27,978 nucleotides of DNA from Zygnema cylindricum. Its lineage: Eukaryota; Streptophyta; Zygnematophyceae; Zygnematales; Zygnemataceae. The notes under the pieces were generated by a model. It was given only the letters and a program-made list of their open reading frames with translations. It searched no databases and was not told the origin of the DNA. Of the stretch, positions 18,546 through 27,978 are shown piece by piece (the first letter of the stretch is position 1; each line of letters opens with the position of its first letter). Location: positions 1 through 27,978 of the forward strand of contig JBBHKE010001437.1 of the NCBI GenBank assembly GCA_037447655.1, given 5' to 3'. The position numbers and the translations under genes are program-made.

Positions 18546-18556
18546 GCGGCTTCATC
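18491..18556. repeat. 33-bp duplication at the T2 gag-protease boundary
   Basis: Units begin CGTGGAAATGCACTATTTTC at 18491 and CGTGGAAATGCACTTTTTTT at 18524. The period of 33 would keep the frame, but the second unit has one extra T, so reading shifts. T3 has a single copy, so the duplication arose in T2. Confidence 0.85.
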
Positions 18557-20290
18557 GCTCCAGGATGAGACTTTGACATTTTCTGAGGAAGACGAAGCGG
18601 ATCTATTTGCCATGGCGGCAGCGATGGAGGGCCCCAAGGACTATGGATGGATAATGGACACGGGAGAGTCAGCCCACATGTGTTGGAACAAAGCCATCTT
18701 CAAAAATCTGAAAACAACGCCGGAGAAAAATATTTATTATGCTTGTGGAATGAGTGTTAAGACTCGTGCTGTGGGTGATGTGTCTTTGCTAGTGGATGTG
18801 GAGGGCAAAGCAACTGAAAGGAGTCTTCACAATGTATTGTTTGTGCCTGACTTTAAGAAAAATCTGTTTTCTACGTCTTTGGTAGAGAGTAAAGGCTTTG
18901 AGGTTAATTTGAAAAATGGTACGCACGTTGTTAGAAAAAATGGCAAAGTCGCAGTTACAGCTACTAGAGATAATAGCAAGATGTACCGAATGGATATGGC
19001 TAATACCAAGGAGAATGATGTTTTGTACTCCGGTGCTTTGCATTCAGATGAGTTGTGGCATAAGAGATTAGGACATGTAAACTATGATAGTTTGAGAAAA
19101 ATGGTCATTGCTGGAAAAATAGAGGGTGTCTCAATCACAGATCAGCCAATCAAAACATGTGATGGCTGCGCTTTGGGCAAAATCCACAGACTACCATTTC
19201 CTAAAGAGACTGAGCATCGGTCCACGAGACTTTTACAACAAATTCATTCGGATGTTTTTGGTCCTGCGAAGGTTCCATCTGCCGGGGGAATGAAATATAT
19301 GGTCACATTCACAGATGATTTCTCCAGGTTTACAAAAGTTTAATTCAAGAAAGAGAAGAGTGAGGTGTTTGGTCACTTCAAACACTACAAAGCATGAGCT
19401 GAAAAATTTCATAATTTATCTATTTTACAGCTCTGATTGAACAATGGTGGTGAATATCATTCGAAAGAATTTGAAACCTTTTTACTCGAGGAAGGCATAA
19501 GTCATCTGTTGACTGTTCCATATTCACCGAAAAAAAATGGGGTGTCGTAAAGACTAAATGGAACTCTCACGGAGAGCTCAAGGTCGATACTCGCAGATAA
19601 AAATGTGGATCCAAAATTTTGGGTTGAGGCTCTAAATTGTGCAGTTTATATTAAGAATAGGATAGGATCAAGATCGGTAGAATCTACTCCTTACGAGATA
19701 TGTACAGGTAGCAAACCTGATGTTTGCCATTTCAAAGTCTTTGGTAGTAAATGTTTTATCTTAGATACGTCTACGGACAGATGGAAAATGGAACCGAAGG
19801 GATTACCGGGTATTTTGTTAGGATATGATGACCACTCAAAAGGTTACAAAGTCTTTGTGTTTGAGAGGCAGAAAATAGTTGTAGCAAAGAATATCATTGT
19901 CAAAGAGGAACTAGACTCGATAGATTTATTTCAAATAATAGAGCAGCAAATGCAGCAAAAAGTATAAGAGTATGTCATCTTAGATTTGCATGCAAGAAAT
20001 TGTCCCGCAGGTGGAACATTCTCCAGTGATGACTACAGAATCAGACTCTCTCCAACTTCCTCAACACGTTCAGTTCCAACCGAACCAACAACAGTCAATA
20101 CACACGGATCGCAACCAGCGCAATCAGCTACACACGGATCGCAACCAGCGCAATTAGCGCAATGCGCGGCAACCGACAATCTCAGCCTCAGAATTTCAGG
20201 GGGGAAAAAGACCCAGCCGCCTGCAAACAAGCTCTCACTTTGCCCACTCGGCAGCCTCAGGGGAGCCCTTGACCATCCAAAAGGCCTTCT
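18557..20290 (+). pseudogene. pol: T2 protease, GAG-pre-integrase and integrase
   Basis: Protease active site is at WIMDTGESAHMC (catalytic Asp 18657-18659), the usual DTGAS with Ala changed to Glu. The GAG-pre-integrase block ELWHKRLGHVNYDSL, with the zinc-binding CDGCALGK, follows to about 19190. The integrase core has its first Asp in HSDVFGP. A TAA at 19341-19343 ends the frame, after which the second catalytic position (LRSDNGGEY in T3) reads with Asn for Asp and the third (SPEQNG in T3) with Lys for Glu, so the enzyme would be dead even if read through. A later piece (19605-19967) keeps the C-terminal core. The linker before RT has CGCAACCAGCGCAAT-type tandem repeats (20105-20165). Confidence 0.86.
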
Positions 20291-21840
20291 CATCACCAGA
20301 GCGGAATCACTGGATTGAGGCGGCAAACGACGAAATGAAGTCGATCATGGAGGCACAAACTTGGGAACTTCTGGACCTTCCTCCGGACCGAAAAGTGATC
20401 GGCAACAAATGGGTATTCTAGGTGAATTTAAATCTCGATAACACCATTGAACGCTATAAGGCTAGACTTGTGGCGAAGGGGTATAATAAAAAGGAAGGAA
20501 CTGATTTTGATGAAACATTTTCTCCGGTTGTAAGATTTCCAACAATGAGGATTTTGCTGTCCCTAGCTGCTATAGAAGATATGGAAGTCCATCAGATGGA
20601 TGTAAAGACGGCCTTTTTGCACGGAGAACTAGAAGAGACCATTTACATGGAGCAGCCTGAAAAGTATGCAGAACCAGGAAAAGAGCACTTAGTATGCAAC
20701 TTGATAAAATCCTTGTACAGCCTAAAACAGGCCCCTAGGCAATGGAATCTGAAGCTTGATGAAATCTTGACCAGTCTAGGATTTCAAAGGATAAGTTTTG
20801 ACCACTCTGTCTATGTTCTAAAGGGTGAAAATGGGATAGTGTATATAGAGGTGTATGTAGATGATTTATTATTAATTAGCAAATCAATGGCTGAAATTAA
20901 CAAAATTAAAACTGCTCTAAACTCACGGTTCGAGATGAAAGACCTCAGTGAGGCAAAGTATATTTTGGGTATCCAGGTAGAGAGGGACAGAAATAAGAAA
21001 AAAATAAAATTAACTCAAAAGGAGGCTTTTGGAAACATGTTAGATGAGTATTGAATGCGGGGGGCAAAAGGATGTCTAACTCCAATGGAGTTTTGGCACA
21101 AGTTAGAGGGAGAAGAGACAGAACCAGGGGTCATTATTAGCAAGTACTTAGAGTGAGGGGAGAATGATCCTATGACACTAATACCTTATAGACAAATAGT
21201 GGGAAGCTTAATATATTTCATGAACTGTACTTGTCCTGACATTGATGCAGCAGTTGGGGTACTAATTAGAAGTCAAGAGAATCCTAGAAAATGCGACTTT
21301 GATGCAGTAAGGAGAGTCTTAAGATATTTGGCCGGAACCAAAGACCTCAAACTCACACTAGGCGGAGGAGAAGTAAAACTGCAAACGTGGAGTGATGCAT
21401 GCTATGGCGACATGCCAAGCCAAAAATCCACCACGGGATTCGTTATGCAAATTGGGAACGAGACTTGCTGCTGGAGCAGCAAACTTTAAAAGGTTACAGC
21501 ACAATCGACAATGGAGTCAGAATATATGGCACCGAGCTCGGCCCTCGAAGAACTCCTATGGGTGAAATCCATGTTGCAAGAATAAGGATACATGAAGGAT
21601 GGTCCACAGGTGATCTGGTGTGTTAACCAGGCTGCCATTGCCATTGCTTCTAAACCGAGTCATCACTTCAAAAGCAAGCACATGGATGTACGATTACACT
21701 TTGTAAGAGAAAAATTGTTCTCTAGAGTGATTAAATTATGTTATTTGCCAGATGAAAAAATGATTGCTGATACGCTCACTAAAGCTCTTCCTGCTCCTAA
21801 GCTGAAGTATTATAGGAACGCAGTGGGATTAAGTGAATAG
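20291..21840 (+). pseudogene. pol: T2 reverse transcriptase and RNase H
   Basis: Copia RT_2. It starts at IEAANDEMKSIMEAQTWELL and runs through RYKARLVAKGYNKKEGTDF, the MDVKTAFLHGELEETIYMEQ segment with a catalytic Asp, and the YVDD box (20854-20865). RNase H follows with TWSDACYGD and ESEYMA, but WCVNQAA has Val where the catalytic Asp belongs. Stops occur near 20419, 21052, 21154, 21487 and 21583. The family C-terminus LPAPKLKYYRNAVGLSE ends at TAG 21838-21840. The reverse transcriptase core itself is largely readable, but the polyprotein cannot be made whole. Confidence 0.88.
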
Positions 21841-22457
21841 TTGAATTATTCCACTGCCATACTCCCACTCTGCGATAAGTCCACCATTGAGATGTAGTGG
21901 GACTGGGTGACTTGCTAATTGCTATACTGCTATATTGCGATGCTGCGCTAGTTTATCACCGCAGCTGTGCCGGTATACTGAGTCTAAAGCTTTAGGGTAA
22001 TGTTGGATTTTTGGAAAGCTTTCAGTCTCAGCACAACAGCGCAGCTGCTATACAGACAGAGCAGCGCAGCTGCTATACAGCAGAGCAGCGCAGCTGCTAT
22101 ACAACAAAGCAGCTGAGCAGAAAAAGCAGCGTAGCTGCGAGGCTACAACACAGACAGGACAACGCAACCACGATTACATTTGATATGGTCCGTACTGATA
22201 ACGCAGCGTCTGATATTCTTAATGTGATTCTGTACAGGATAGAGCAACTGCGATAGATACGATTCTAGTCAACTTAGTGGGTAACTCAGTGGTAACTTAG
22301 TAGGTAACTCAGTGGTAGCTTAGTGATAGCTCAATGGTAGCTTAGTGATAGCTCAGTGGTAGCTTAACAGATTAGTGGTAGCTTCGTGGTTTGACGTACC
22401 TCTCAAGTACACTGGTGTTGCTAGTGCAACACAAGTATAAGACTTAGGACTCAGAAC

Positions 22458-22462
22458 ATATC
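22458..22462. repeat. Target-site duplication, left (ATATC)
   Basis: ATATC at 22458-22462 and again at 23520-23524. The uninterrupted T3 LTR has a single ATATC between GAAC and TTGTATCC (minus strand, near 27720), which confirms the duplication. Confidence 0.92.
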
Positions 22463-23519
22463 TGAAACTCTGAGACCTTATAAGTCCTCAGAGTGGACAG
22501 CTTCGAAGAAGCATCTAGGATAACTCTGACCCCTTTGTGTTATAGCAAAAACAACTGCCTCCTTGGCAGACAAAAACTCTAACCACCTGCTCCTCTGTGA
22601 AGGCAAGACTCACCTGAGTCTATAGCAAAAAGAATCTCTGAATTTAATCCCCTGAGCAGTAAGTTATGGAGGGTCAAAGTTGACCTTTTTGTTTAGAAGC
22701 TCTCTGGGAGAGAGGGTCCTCTCTCCTAATTTTTCTAAGTCCTATCTCTCTCACAGACTCTATCTACTGATGTACGGAACCAATCACGTTACAGTTCCGT
22801 ACGCAAAAGTACATCTGCTGGTGTACTTTATGTACGGACATTGTACGACATGGCCTAAATGTCGACACATGTCATATCCGGATTCGGTACCATAATCTTC
22901 GGAGATTCCACGATCCAATTTAATTTCGCCACGTGTCATTCGATGTGGCGATGGCCACAAACCGCCGAAATCTTCTTCCGCGATCTCGGCGCTAATTCCG
23001 GCCGTCCGATTAAATTCGAATTTAATCGTAGCCGTAATAAATACATGCGCGGTATTCGTTTCACTTAAGAAATAAATGCGCGGTATTGATTTATTGTCCG
23101 TACCGTAATCCGTACTTATACATTACCGGATCTATGTATCCCGTAAACAATTACAGTTAAATGATTTATCCTACGTATACATGTTTAAATAAATATCAAA
23201 CTATATAGTACGTAACACTAGTTCTAGACTTAACGGCTAAGGCTACCGGCTATCCACTGTCTGCCGGCCGGTAGGTACAAGGATCAAATCCTGTGGCCGG
23301 CACATACCTTTTAGATAAAATAAACCCCTAACTAATATAAATTTCCCGTAAACCTTTGGATAGCCTAGGTACCCATGGCTCTAGCTCCCTCTCCAATTTC
23401 TAAGTGACTGCAACAAGTTTAAGAGTTGGAGAGAGAAGTTAGAGGTAGACTGCCACGGCTTCTTTCTATATTTCTATTTAGACCTAAAAAATACTAAAAA
23501 TGGACCATTACTTTCTACA
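22463..23519 (-). mobile_element. Solo LTR of copia family X, copy X-3
   Basis: On the minus strand it runs TGTAGAAAGTAA...CAGAGTTTCA, TG...CA bounded, 1057 bp, with a perfect ATATC target duplication inside the T2 3' LTR. It aligns along its length with the 5' LTR at 7477-8684. This copy fixes both ends of the X LTR and shows that CAGAGTTTCA is the true 3' end. The TATA box is not kept (TAAACAA at the equivalent place). Confidence 0.93.
23222..23305 (+). other. tRNA-like segment inside the X-3 LTR
   Basis: TGCCGGCC (23262-23269) pairs perfectly with GGCCGGCA (23295-23302) and encloses AGGAT/ATCCT around CAA. In the 5' X LTR the matching outer stem is TTGACGGAC/GTCCGTCAA, so both sides changed together. 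Upstream ACTTAACGGCTAAGGCTACC aligns with the D-arm-like part of the other copies. It is antisense to the LTR. Confidence 0.6.
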
Positions 23520-23811
23520 ATATCTTGTATCCAGACTTCCAAGTAGTAAAACTGCAAACAGTTTTTGGGAAACTTCTGAGCATTATATCTTGAGTGTTGT
23601 TAAGTCAATTATGCTGAAACTTTGGGATTTATCAGTGTTTATTCTACTTTATATTTTGATAGAGTTTTGTGAGGTTTGAATGGTCGTATTAGAACTGGTG
23701 AGCACTTAAGAACACGTGTTTGGTAGGATTCTTGATAGCTTCTGAGTGTATCATGTCTACTTCTACTACTACTGCTGCTCCTCCACCTGCACCGGTGGTT
23801 GTAGAACAGCA

Positions 23812-25091
23812 AAGAGTTCCTTGAGGGCCGAGTTTGCTGCCATATATTCTGACTCCATTGTCGACTGTGCTGTCACCTTTTGAAGTTTGCTGCTCTAGTA
23901 GTAGTACCGTTCCCAATTTGTAGAACGAATACCATGGTAGATTTCCGGCTTGGCATGTCGCCATAGCTTGCATCACTCCACGTTTGCAGTTTTACTTCTC
24001 CTCCGCCTAGTGTGAGTTTGAGGTCTTTGGTTCCGGCCAAATAACATAAGAGTCTTCTCTAAGTCAGATTTTCTAGGATTCTCTAGATTCTTGCTCAATA
24101 CCCCGACTGCTGTAGCAATGTCAGGACGAGTACAACTCATGAAATATATTAAATTTCCCACTATCTGTCTGTAAGGTATTTGTGTCATAAAATCATGCTC
24201 CCCTGATTCTAAATACTTGCTAACAATGACACCTGGTGTTGTCTCTTCTCCCTCTAACTTTTGCCGAAACTCCATTGGAGTTAGACATTCTTTTGCCCCC
24301 AGCATTCCATACTCATCTAACATGTTTCCAATAGCCTCTTTTTGAGTCAGTTTTATTTCTTTCTTATTTTTGTCCCTCTCTACCTGGATACCCAAAATAT
24401 ATTTTGCCTCACCGAGGTCTTCCATCTCGCACCGTGAGTTTAGAGCAGTTTTGATTTTGTTAAGTTCAGCCATTGATTTGCTAATTAATAATAAATCATC
24501 TACATACACCGCTATATACACTATCTCATTTTCGCCTTTTAGAACGTAGACAGAGTGATCAGAACTTATCCTTTGAAATCCTAGATTGGTCAAGAATTCA
24601 TCAAACTTCAGATTCCATTGCCTTTGGGCATGTTTTAGGCCGTACAAAGATTGCCTTTGGGCATGTTTTAGGCCGTACAAAGATTTTAGCAACTTGCATA
24701 CTAAGTGCTCTTTTCCTGGTTCCACATACTTTTGAGGCTGCTGCAAGTAAATAGTCTCTTCTAGTTCTCCGTGCAGAAAGGCCATCTTTACATCCATCTG
24801 ATGTAATTCCATATCTTCTATAGCAGCTAGGGACAACAAAATCCTAACTGTTGGAAATCTTACAACCGGAGAAAATGTTTCTTCAAAATCAATTCCTTCC
24901 TTTGTGATTGTGCCCCTTTGCCACAAGTCTGGCCTTATAACGTTGAATGGTAATGTCGAGATTTAACTTCACCTTGAACACCCGTTTGCTACCAATCGCT
25001 TTTCGGTCCGGAGGAAGGTCCACAAGCTCCCATGTTTGAGCCTCCATGATTGACTTCATTTTGTCGTTTGCTGCCTCGATCAAGTAATATC
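23812..25091 (-). pseudogene. pol: T3 reverse transcriptase and partial RNase H
   Basis: Starts at EAANDKMKSIMEAQTWELVD (near 25080). A frameshift near 24900-24920 separates ARLVAKGHN from EGIDFEETFSPVVRF. The catalytic Asp segment MDVKMAFLHGELEETIYLQQ and the YVDD box (24495-24506) are intact. An in-frame 33-bp duplication repeats SLYGLKHAQRQ just before the palm, which would disturb the fold. A deletion of about 8 bases near 24060 shifts the frame before RNase H. RNase H sequence continues recognisably to 23812 (TWSDA near 23980, ESEYMAA near 23850) and is cut there. Confidence 0.86.
24617..24682. repeat. Perfect 33-bp duplication in T3 reverse transcriptase
   Basis: Units at 24617-24649 and 24650-24682, beginning ATTGCCTTTGGGCATGTTTT on the plus strand, encode SLYGLKHAQRQ twice on the minus strand. 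T1 does not reach this point and T2 has one copy, so it is private to T3. The identical units imply it is recent relative to the element's decay. Confidence 0.92.
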
Positions 25092-26559
25092 CCTTAGGTG
25101 ACAAGAAGGGCTCTTGGATGGTCAAGGGCTCCCCAGAGGCCGCCGAGTAGGCTAAGTGAGAGCTTGCTTGCAGGCGGCTACTGGATCTTCTTCCCCCCGG
25201 AAATTTTGAAGGTGAGTTCGTCGAATGCCGCGCATTACGCTGATTGCGCTGGTTGCGCTGGTTGCGATTAGTGTGTAGCTGATTGCGCTGGTTGCGATCC
25301 GTGTGTATTGACTGTTGTTGGTCCGGTTGGAACTGAACTTGTTGAGGATGTTGGAGAGAGTCTGACTCCGGAGTCATCACCGGAGACTGTTGCACCTGCG
25401 GGACAATTTCTCGCATCCAATCTAAAATGACATACTCCTGTACTTTTTTCTGCTTTTGCTGCTCTGTCATTTGAAATATATCTATTGAGTCTAGTTCATA
25501 TTTGACAATGATATTCTTTGCTACAACTATTTTTTGCTTCCCAAACACATAGACTTTGTAACCTTTTGAGTGATCATCATATGCTAACTAAATACCTGGT
25601 AATCCCTTCGGTTCCATTTTCCACCTGTTTGTAGATGTATCTAAGATAAATCATTTACTACAAAAAACTTTGAAATGGCTAACATCAGGTTTGCTACCTG
25701 TCCAGATCTCGTAAGGAGTAGATTATTCCGATCTTGATCCTATCTTATTCTTAATATAAACTGCACAATTTAGAGCCTCGGCCCAGAGTTTCGGATCCAC
25801 ATTTTATCTGCGAGCATCGACCTAGAGCTCTCCGTGAGAGTTATATTTAGTCTTTCCGACACCCCATTTTGTTCCGGTGAATATGGAACAGTCAGTAGAG
25901 GACTTATACAGTCCTCGAGTAAAAAGGTTTCAAATTCCTTCGATGTATATTCACCACCATTGTCTGATCTGAGCTGCAAAATAAGTAAATCATGAAGTTT
26001 TTCAACATATGCTTTAGAGTGCTTGAAGTGACCAAATACTTCACTCTTCTCCTTCATGAAGTAAACTTGGAGAAATCATCTGTGAAAGTGGCCATATATT
26101 TCATTCCCCCGGCAGATGGAACCTTCAGAGGACCAAAAACATCCGAATGGATTTGTTGTAAAAATTTCGTGGACCGATGCTCAGTCTCTTTAGGAAATGG
26201 TAGCCTGTAGATTTTGCCCAAAGAGCTGCCATCACATGTTTTAACCAGCCGATCTGTGATTGAGACACCCTGTATTTTCCCAACAATGACCATTTTTCTC
26301 AAACTATCATAGTTTACATGTCCTAATCTTTTATGCCACAACTCATCCACATCCACTAGTAAATACACATAACCCACAGCACGAGTTTGAACACTCATTC
26401 CACAAGCATAATAAATGTTTTTCTGCGACGTTGTTTTCAGATTTTTGAAGATGGCTTTGTTCCAGAACATGTGGGCTGACGCTCATGTATCCAATATCCA
26501 TCCAGGGTCTTTCGCGCCCTCCATTGTTGCCGCCATAGCGTATAGATCGGTGTCATCCT
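25092..26559 (-). pseudogene. pol: T3 protease, integrase and Gln-rich linker
   Basis: Protease reads WILDT-stop-ASAHM (near 26474-26503), where Gly of the DTGAS site became TGA. The GAG-pre-integrase block ELWHKRLGHVNYDSL is present, but an internal segment of about 75 residues found in T2 (ATERSLHNVLF to NDVLYSG) is deleted. Integrase has the first Asp (HSDVFGP), the second (LRSDNGGEY, codon 25962-25964) and the Glu (SPEQNGVSER), so all three catalytic residues survive, unlike in T2. A small deletion near 26055 shifts the frame. The linker (to about 25092) is rich in Gln, Asn and Arg with repeated RNQRNQ units from a GGTTGCGCT-type minisatellite. Confidence 0.86.
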
Positions 26560-27430
26560 CCTTAGAAAATGTGAGAGTCTCATCATGGAGTGATTTAGAC
26601 GCTAAAAACAGTGCATTTCCATGAAGTGTAGGCCTCGTGAAATTTTTGTAAGACTGATGTTTTTGCCATCCCGCCCTCTATAGACCTGTATCTTTAGCTT
26701 TTTTAAGCTTAGGACAAAATTTGTATCCATGACCTCTCTCACTACAATAAAAACAAGTAGTGTTGGATTGTCTATTTCCACCTTGTTTAAACTGTCTAAA
26801 CTGATTAGACTGATTTCTTTGCTGATTAAACTGTCTTTACCTCTCAAAGTCTGAATTAAAAGCCTCTACCTGCTCAACATTAAGAATATTAGATGTAGTT
26901 TCTTCTTCTAGCAAAATATTGATAGCTAATTGTAAAGTCCAGCTAGCTTTATCTTTCTGTTTCAGCATATCACATGCTCCTTCCATACTACGAGGGAGAC
27001 CCCTCATGAGCAACGCTGCATGCTGAAACTGAGGAAACTCCCCACCTGCACAAGCATGTGCATCTACAAGGATGCAAAACTTGTTAGAATATTCAGCCAT
27101 TGTACCTCAAGTGTACTTATAGTCCCAAAGTTTTCCAGCCAACAATAGTTCTTCCTGGACATTAGCTTTTTCATAATCATTTTTAAGAGATTTCCAAATA
27201 TCAATTGCTTTTTTCATTTTTATCCGAGACATAACTAAGTCCTCAGATGTACAAAATTTTAGAATAGAACGAGCTTGCGTATTTTTCTTAGACCATGCCG
27301 GATCAGATTCATCTAGAGAACCATCCAATATGTCCAAGAGATTGACATTCTCAAAATGTGTCTCCACCATGTCCGCCCAGTAAACATACTTTTCCCCCAA
27401 AAAGATAGGAATTCTTGATGACAAGCCCAT
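26560..27430 (-). pseudogene. gag: T3 Gag, few stops
   Basis: Starts at the ATG inside the primer site (27430-27428, MGLSSRIPIF). An upstream in-frame ATG at 27493 in the LTR would add 21 residues. Capsid-region landmarks are YVYWADMVETHFENVNLLDI, SDPAWSKKNTQA, AIDIWKSLKNDYEKANVQEE, AEYSNKFCILVDAHACAGGE and LPRSMEGACDMLKQKD. The zinc knuckle is CFYCSERGHGYKFC (CX2CX4HX4C). Interruptions are TGA for Gly just after LWDYKYT (near 27107), TAA after FNSDFER (near 26838) and a TAG after KDTGL (near 26683). The same frame runs on into protease, which shows gag and pol were a single frame in this family. Confidence 0.88.
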
Positions 27431-27434
27431 AACT
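27425..27434 (-). other. T3 primer-binding site
   Basis: On the minus strand AGTTATGGGC follows the CAACA end of the LTR. It is the GGTTATGGGC half-tRNA-iMet site with the first base changed. Confidence 0.72.
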
Positions 27435-27978
27435 TGTTGTTTTACAACCACCGGTGCAGGTGGAGGAGCAGCAGTAGTAGTAGAAGTAGACATGATACAC
27501 TCTCAGAAGCTATCAAGAATCCTACCAACCAGCTAATTTCAAGTGCACACCAATTCTTACATAAGCATCCAAACCTCTCAAAACTCTAACAGAATATAAA
27601 GTAGCATAAACAGTGACAACTCCCAAAGTTTCAGCACAATTGACCAGACAACACTCAAGATATAATACTCAAAAGTTTCCAAAAAACTGTTTGCAATTTT
27701 ACTACTTGGAAGTTTGGATACAAGATATGTTCTGAGTCCTAAGTCTTATACTTGTGTTGAACTGGCAACACCAGTGTACTTGAGAGCTATGTCAAACCAC
27801 CAAGCTAATACTAATCTGTCAAGCTACCACTAAGCTTCGCTAAGCTACTTGAGCTATCACTAAGCTACCACTAAGTTACCCTCTAAATTATTTAGAATCA
27901 TTATCTATATGTTTATCTATCAGTACAAATCACATTAAGAATATCGGGCGATCGTTGTCGTATGAACCTTATCAAATC
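27435..27978 (-). repeat. T3 5' LTR, truncated by the window edge
   Basis: On the minus strand the 3' end is AAAACAACA at 27435. Sequence aligns with the shared T LTR back to about its position 17125 (TTCTTAATGTGATT near 27931-27944), so about 150 bp including the TGTTG start lie beyond the window. The tandem GTAGCTTAG units are decayed here. Confidence 0.85.

Larger units (their letters stand above)
16978..23811 (+). mobile_element. T2: full-length but dead Ty1/copia element
   Basis: Order: 5' LTR (16978-17686), half-tRNA primer site (17687-17697), gag, protease, integrase, linker, reverse transcriptase, RNase H, polypurine region, 3' LTR (22001-23811, itself split by a family-X solo LTR). 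The gene order PR-IN-RT-RH is copia-type. Gag and pol were one frame, as the T3 copy shows. Many stops, frameshifts and lost catalytic residues make it inactive. Without the solo LTR it is about 5.8 kb. Confidence 0.88.
22001..23811 (+). repeat. T2 3' LTR, split by a solo LTR
   Basis: The first part (22001-22462) starts TGTTGGATTT and aligns with 16978 onward. The second (23520-23811) resumes ATATCTTGTATCC and ends GAACAGCA, the mutated CAACA end. The pieces add to about 750 bp once the inserted X LTR and one ATATC copy are removed, slightly longer than the 5' LTR because of extra tandem units. It stops exactly where minus-strand T3 RNase H sequence begins. Confidence 0.87.
23812..27978 (-). 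mobile_element. T3: copia element, cut at RNase H, runs off the edge
   Basis: Minus-strand copy of family T: 5' LTR (27435 to beyond the window end), primer site (27425-27434), gag, protease, integrase, linker, reverse transcriptase and the first part of RNase H. It stops at 23812, within the segment before LQELGYMQ, where the T2 3' LTR ends. The rest of RNase H and the 3' LTR should lie on the far side of the T1-T2 array but are not in the window, so that half was deleted or rearranged. Confidence 0.86.

Noticed and set aside
18545-18570. Programmed gag-pol frameshift in family T
   Set aside because: T3 has gag and protease in one frame; the T2 shift is explained by one extra T inside a duplicated unit.
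20033-20326. Minus-strand 97-codon frame
   Set aside because: Shadow of the T2 linker with its CGCAACCAG repeats; no independent motif.
24617-24682. CRISPR or other spaced direct repeats
   Set aside because: All direct repeats seen in the window are adjacent tandem units, LTRs or microsatellites; none show regular repeat-spacer structure.
23520-27730. A giant fold-back: plus-strand 5' leader at 23525-23811 and its reverse complement at 27435-27725
   Set aside because: The left arm is simply the end of the T2 3' LTR and the right arm is the T3 5' LTR. Two opposite-facing copies explain it without a special inversion mechanism.

Overview
This is a nuclear, non-coding-dominated stretch of a eukaryotic genome, most likely a plant. 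The best lineage clue is that the primer-binding site of a Ty1/copia element (8685-8700) complements the anticodon arm of the plant-type initiator tRNA-Met as I recall it, where animal tRNAs differ in the last bases. I cannot name the species. I see no intact host gene. The window is low-complexity DNA, degenerate tandem repeats and layers of decayed transposable elements.

Layout. 1-5268: purine/pyrimidine-rich blocks, a degenerate ~37-bp repeat field (about 1330-1920), small tandem duplications and one weak exon-like fragment. 5269-10937: two insertions of one LTR family, here called X: a solo LTR on the minus strand (5269-6304), and a composite element (7477-10932) flanked by a perfect 5-bp duplication CTCTT. 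The latter has a long 5' LTR, a half-tRNA primer-binding site, only a gag-type gene and a partly deleted 3' LTR. 10938-14500: AT-rich DNA, a (GA)n tract, short tandem duplications and telomere-like motifs. 14519-14528: assembly gap. 14529-15569: a broken PIF/Harbinger transposase. 15889-27978: a nest of a second copia family, here called T. It holds a truncated 3' half (T1), an LTR shared with a nearly full-length but dead copy (T2), and a third copy on the minus strand (T3), which runs off the right edge.

Insertion order read from junctions. T3 is oldest. The T1-T2 array abuts T3 inside its RNase H region, with T2's 3' LTR ending exactly at the junction (23811/23812). A family-X solo LTR (22463-23519) then landed inside T2's 3' LTR with target duplication ATATC. 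In both families the LTR is followed directly by GGTTATGGGCC, the complement of the initiator tRNA-Met anticodon loop, and the apparent gag ATG lies inside that primer-binding site.

The most unusual structure is in the family-X LTR. Its U3 portion carries a tRNA-like segment, antisense to the element, that folds into a hairpin whose stem differs in sequence between copies yet stays fully paired. Beside it lie a long inverted repeat and a 31-bp tandem repeat containing a palindrome.
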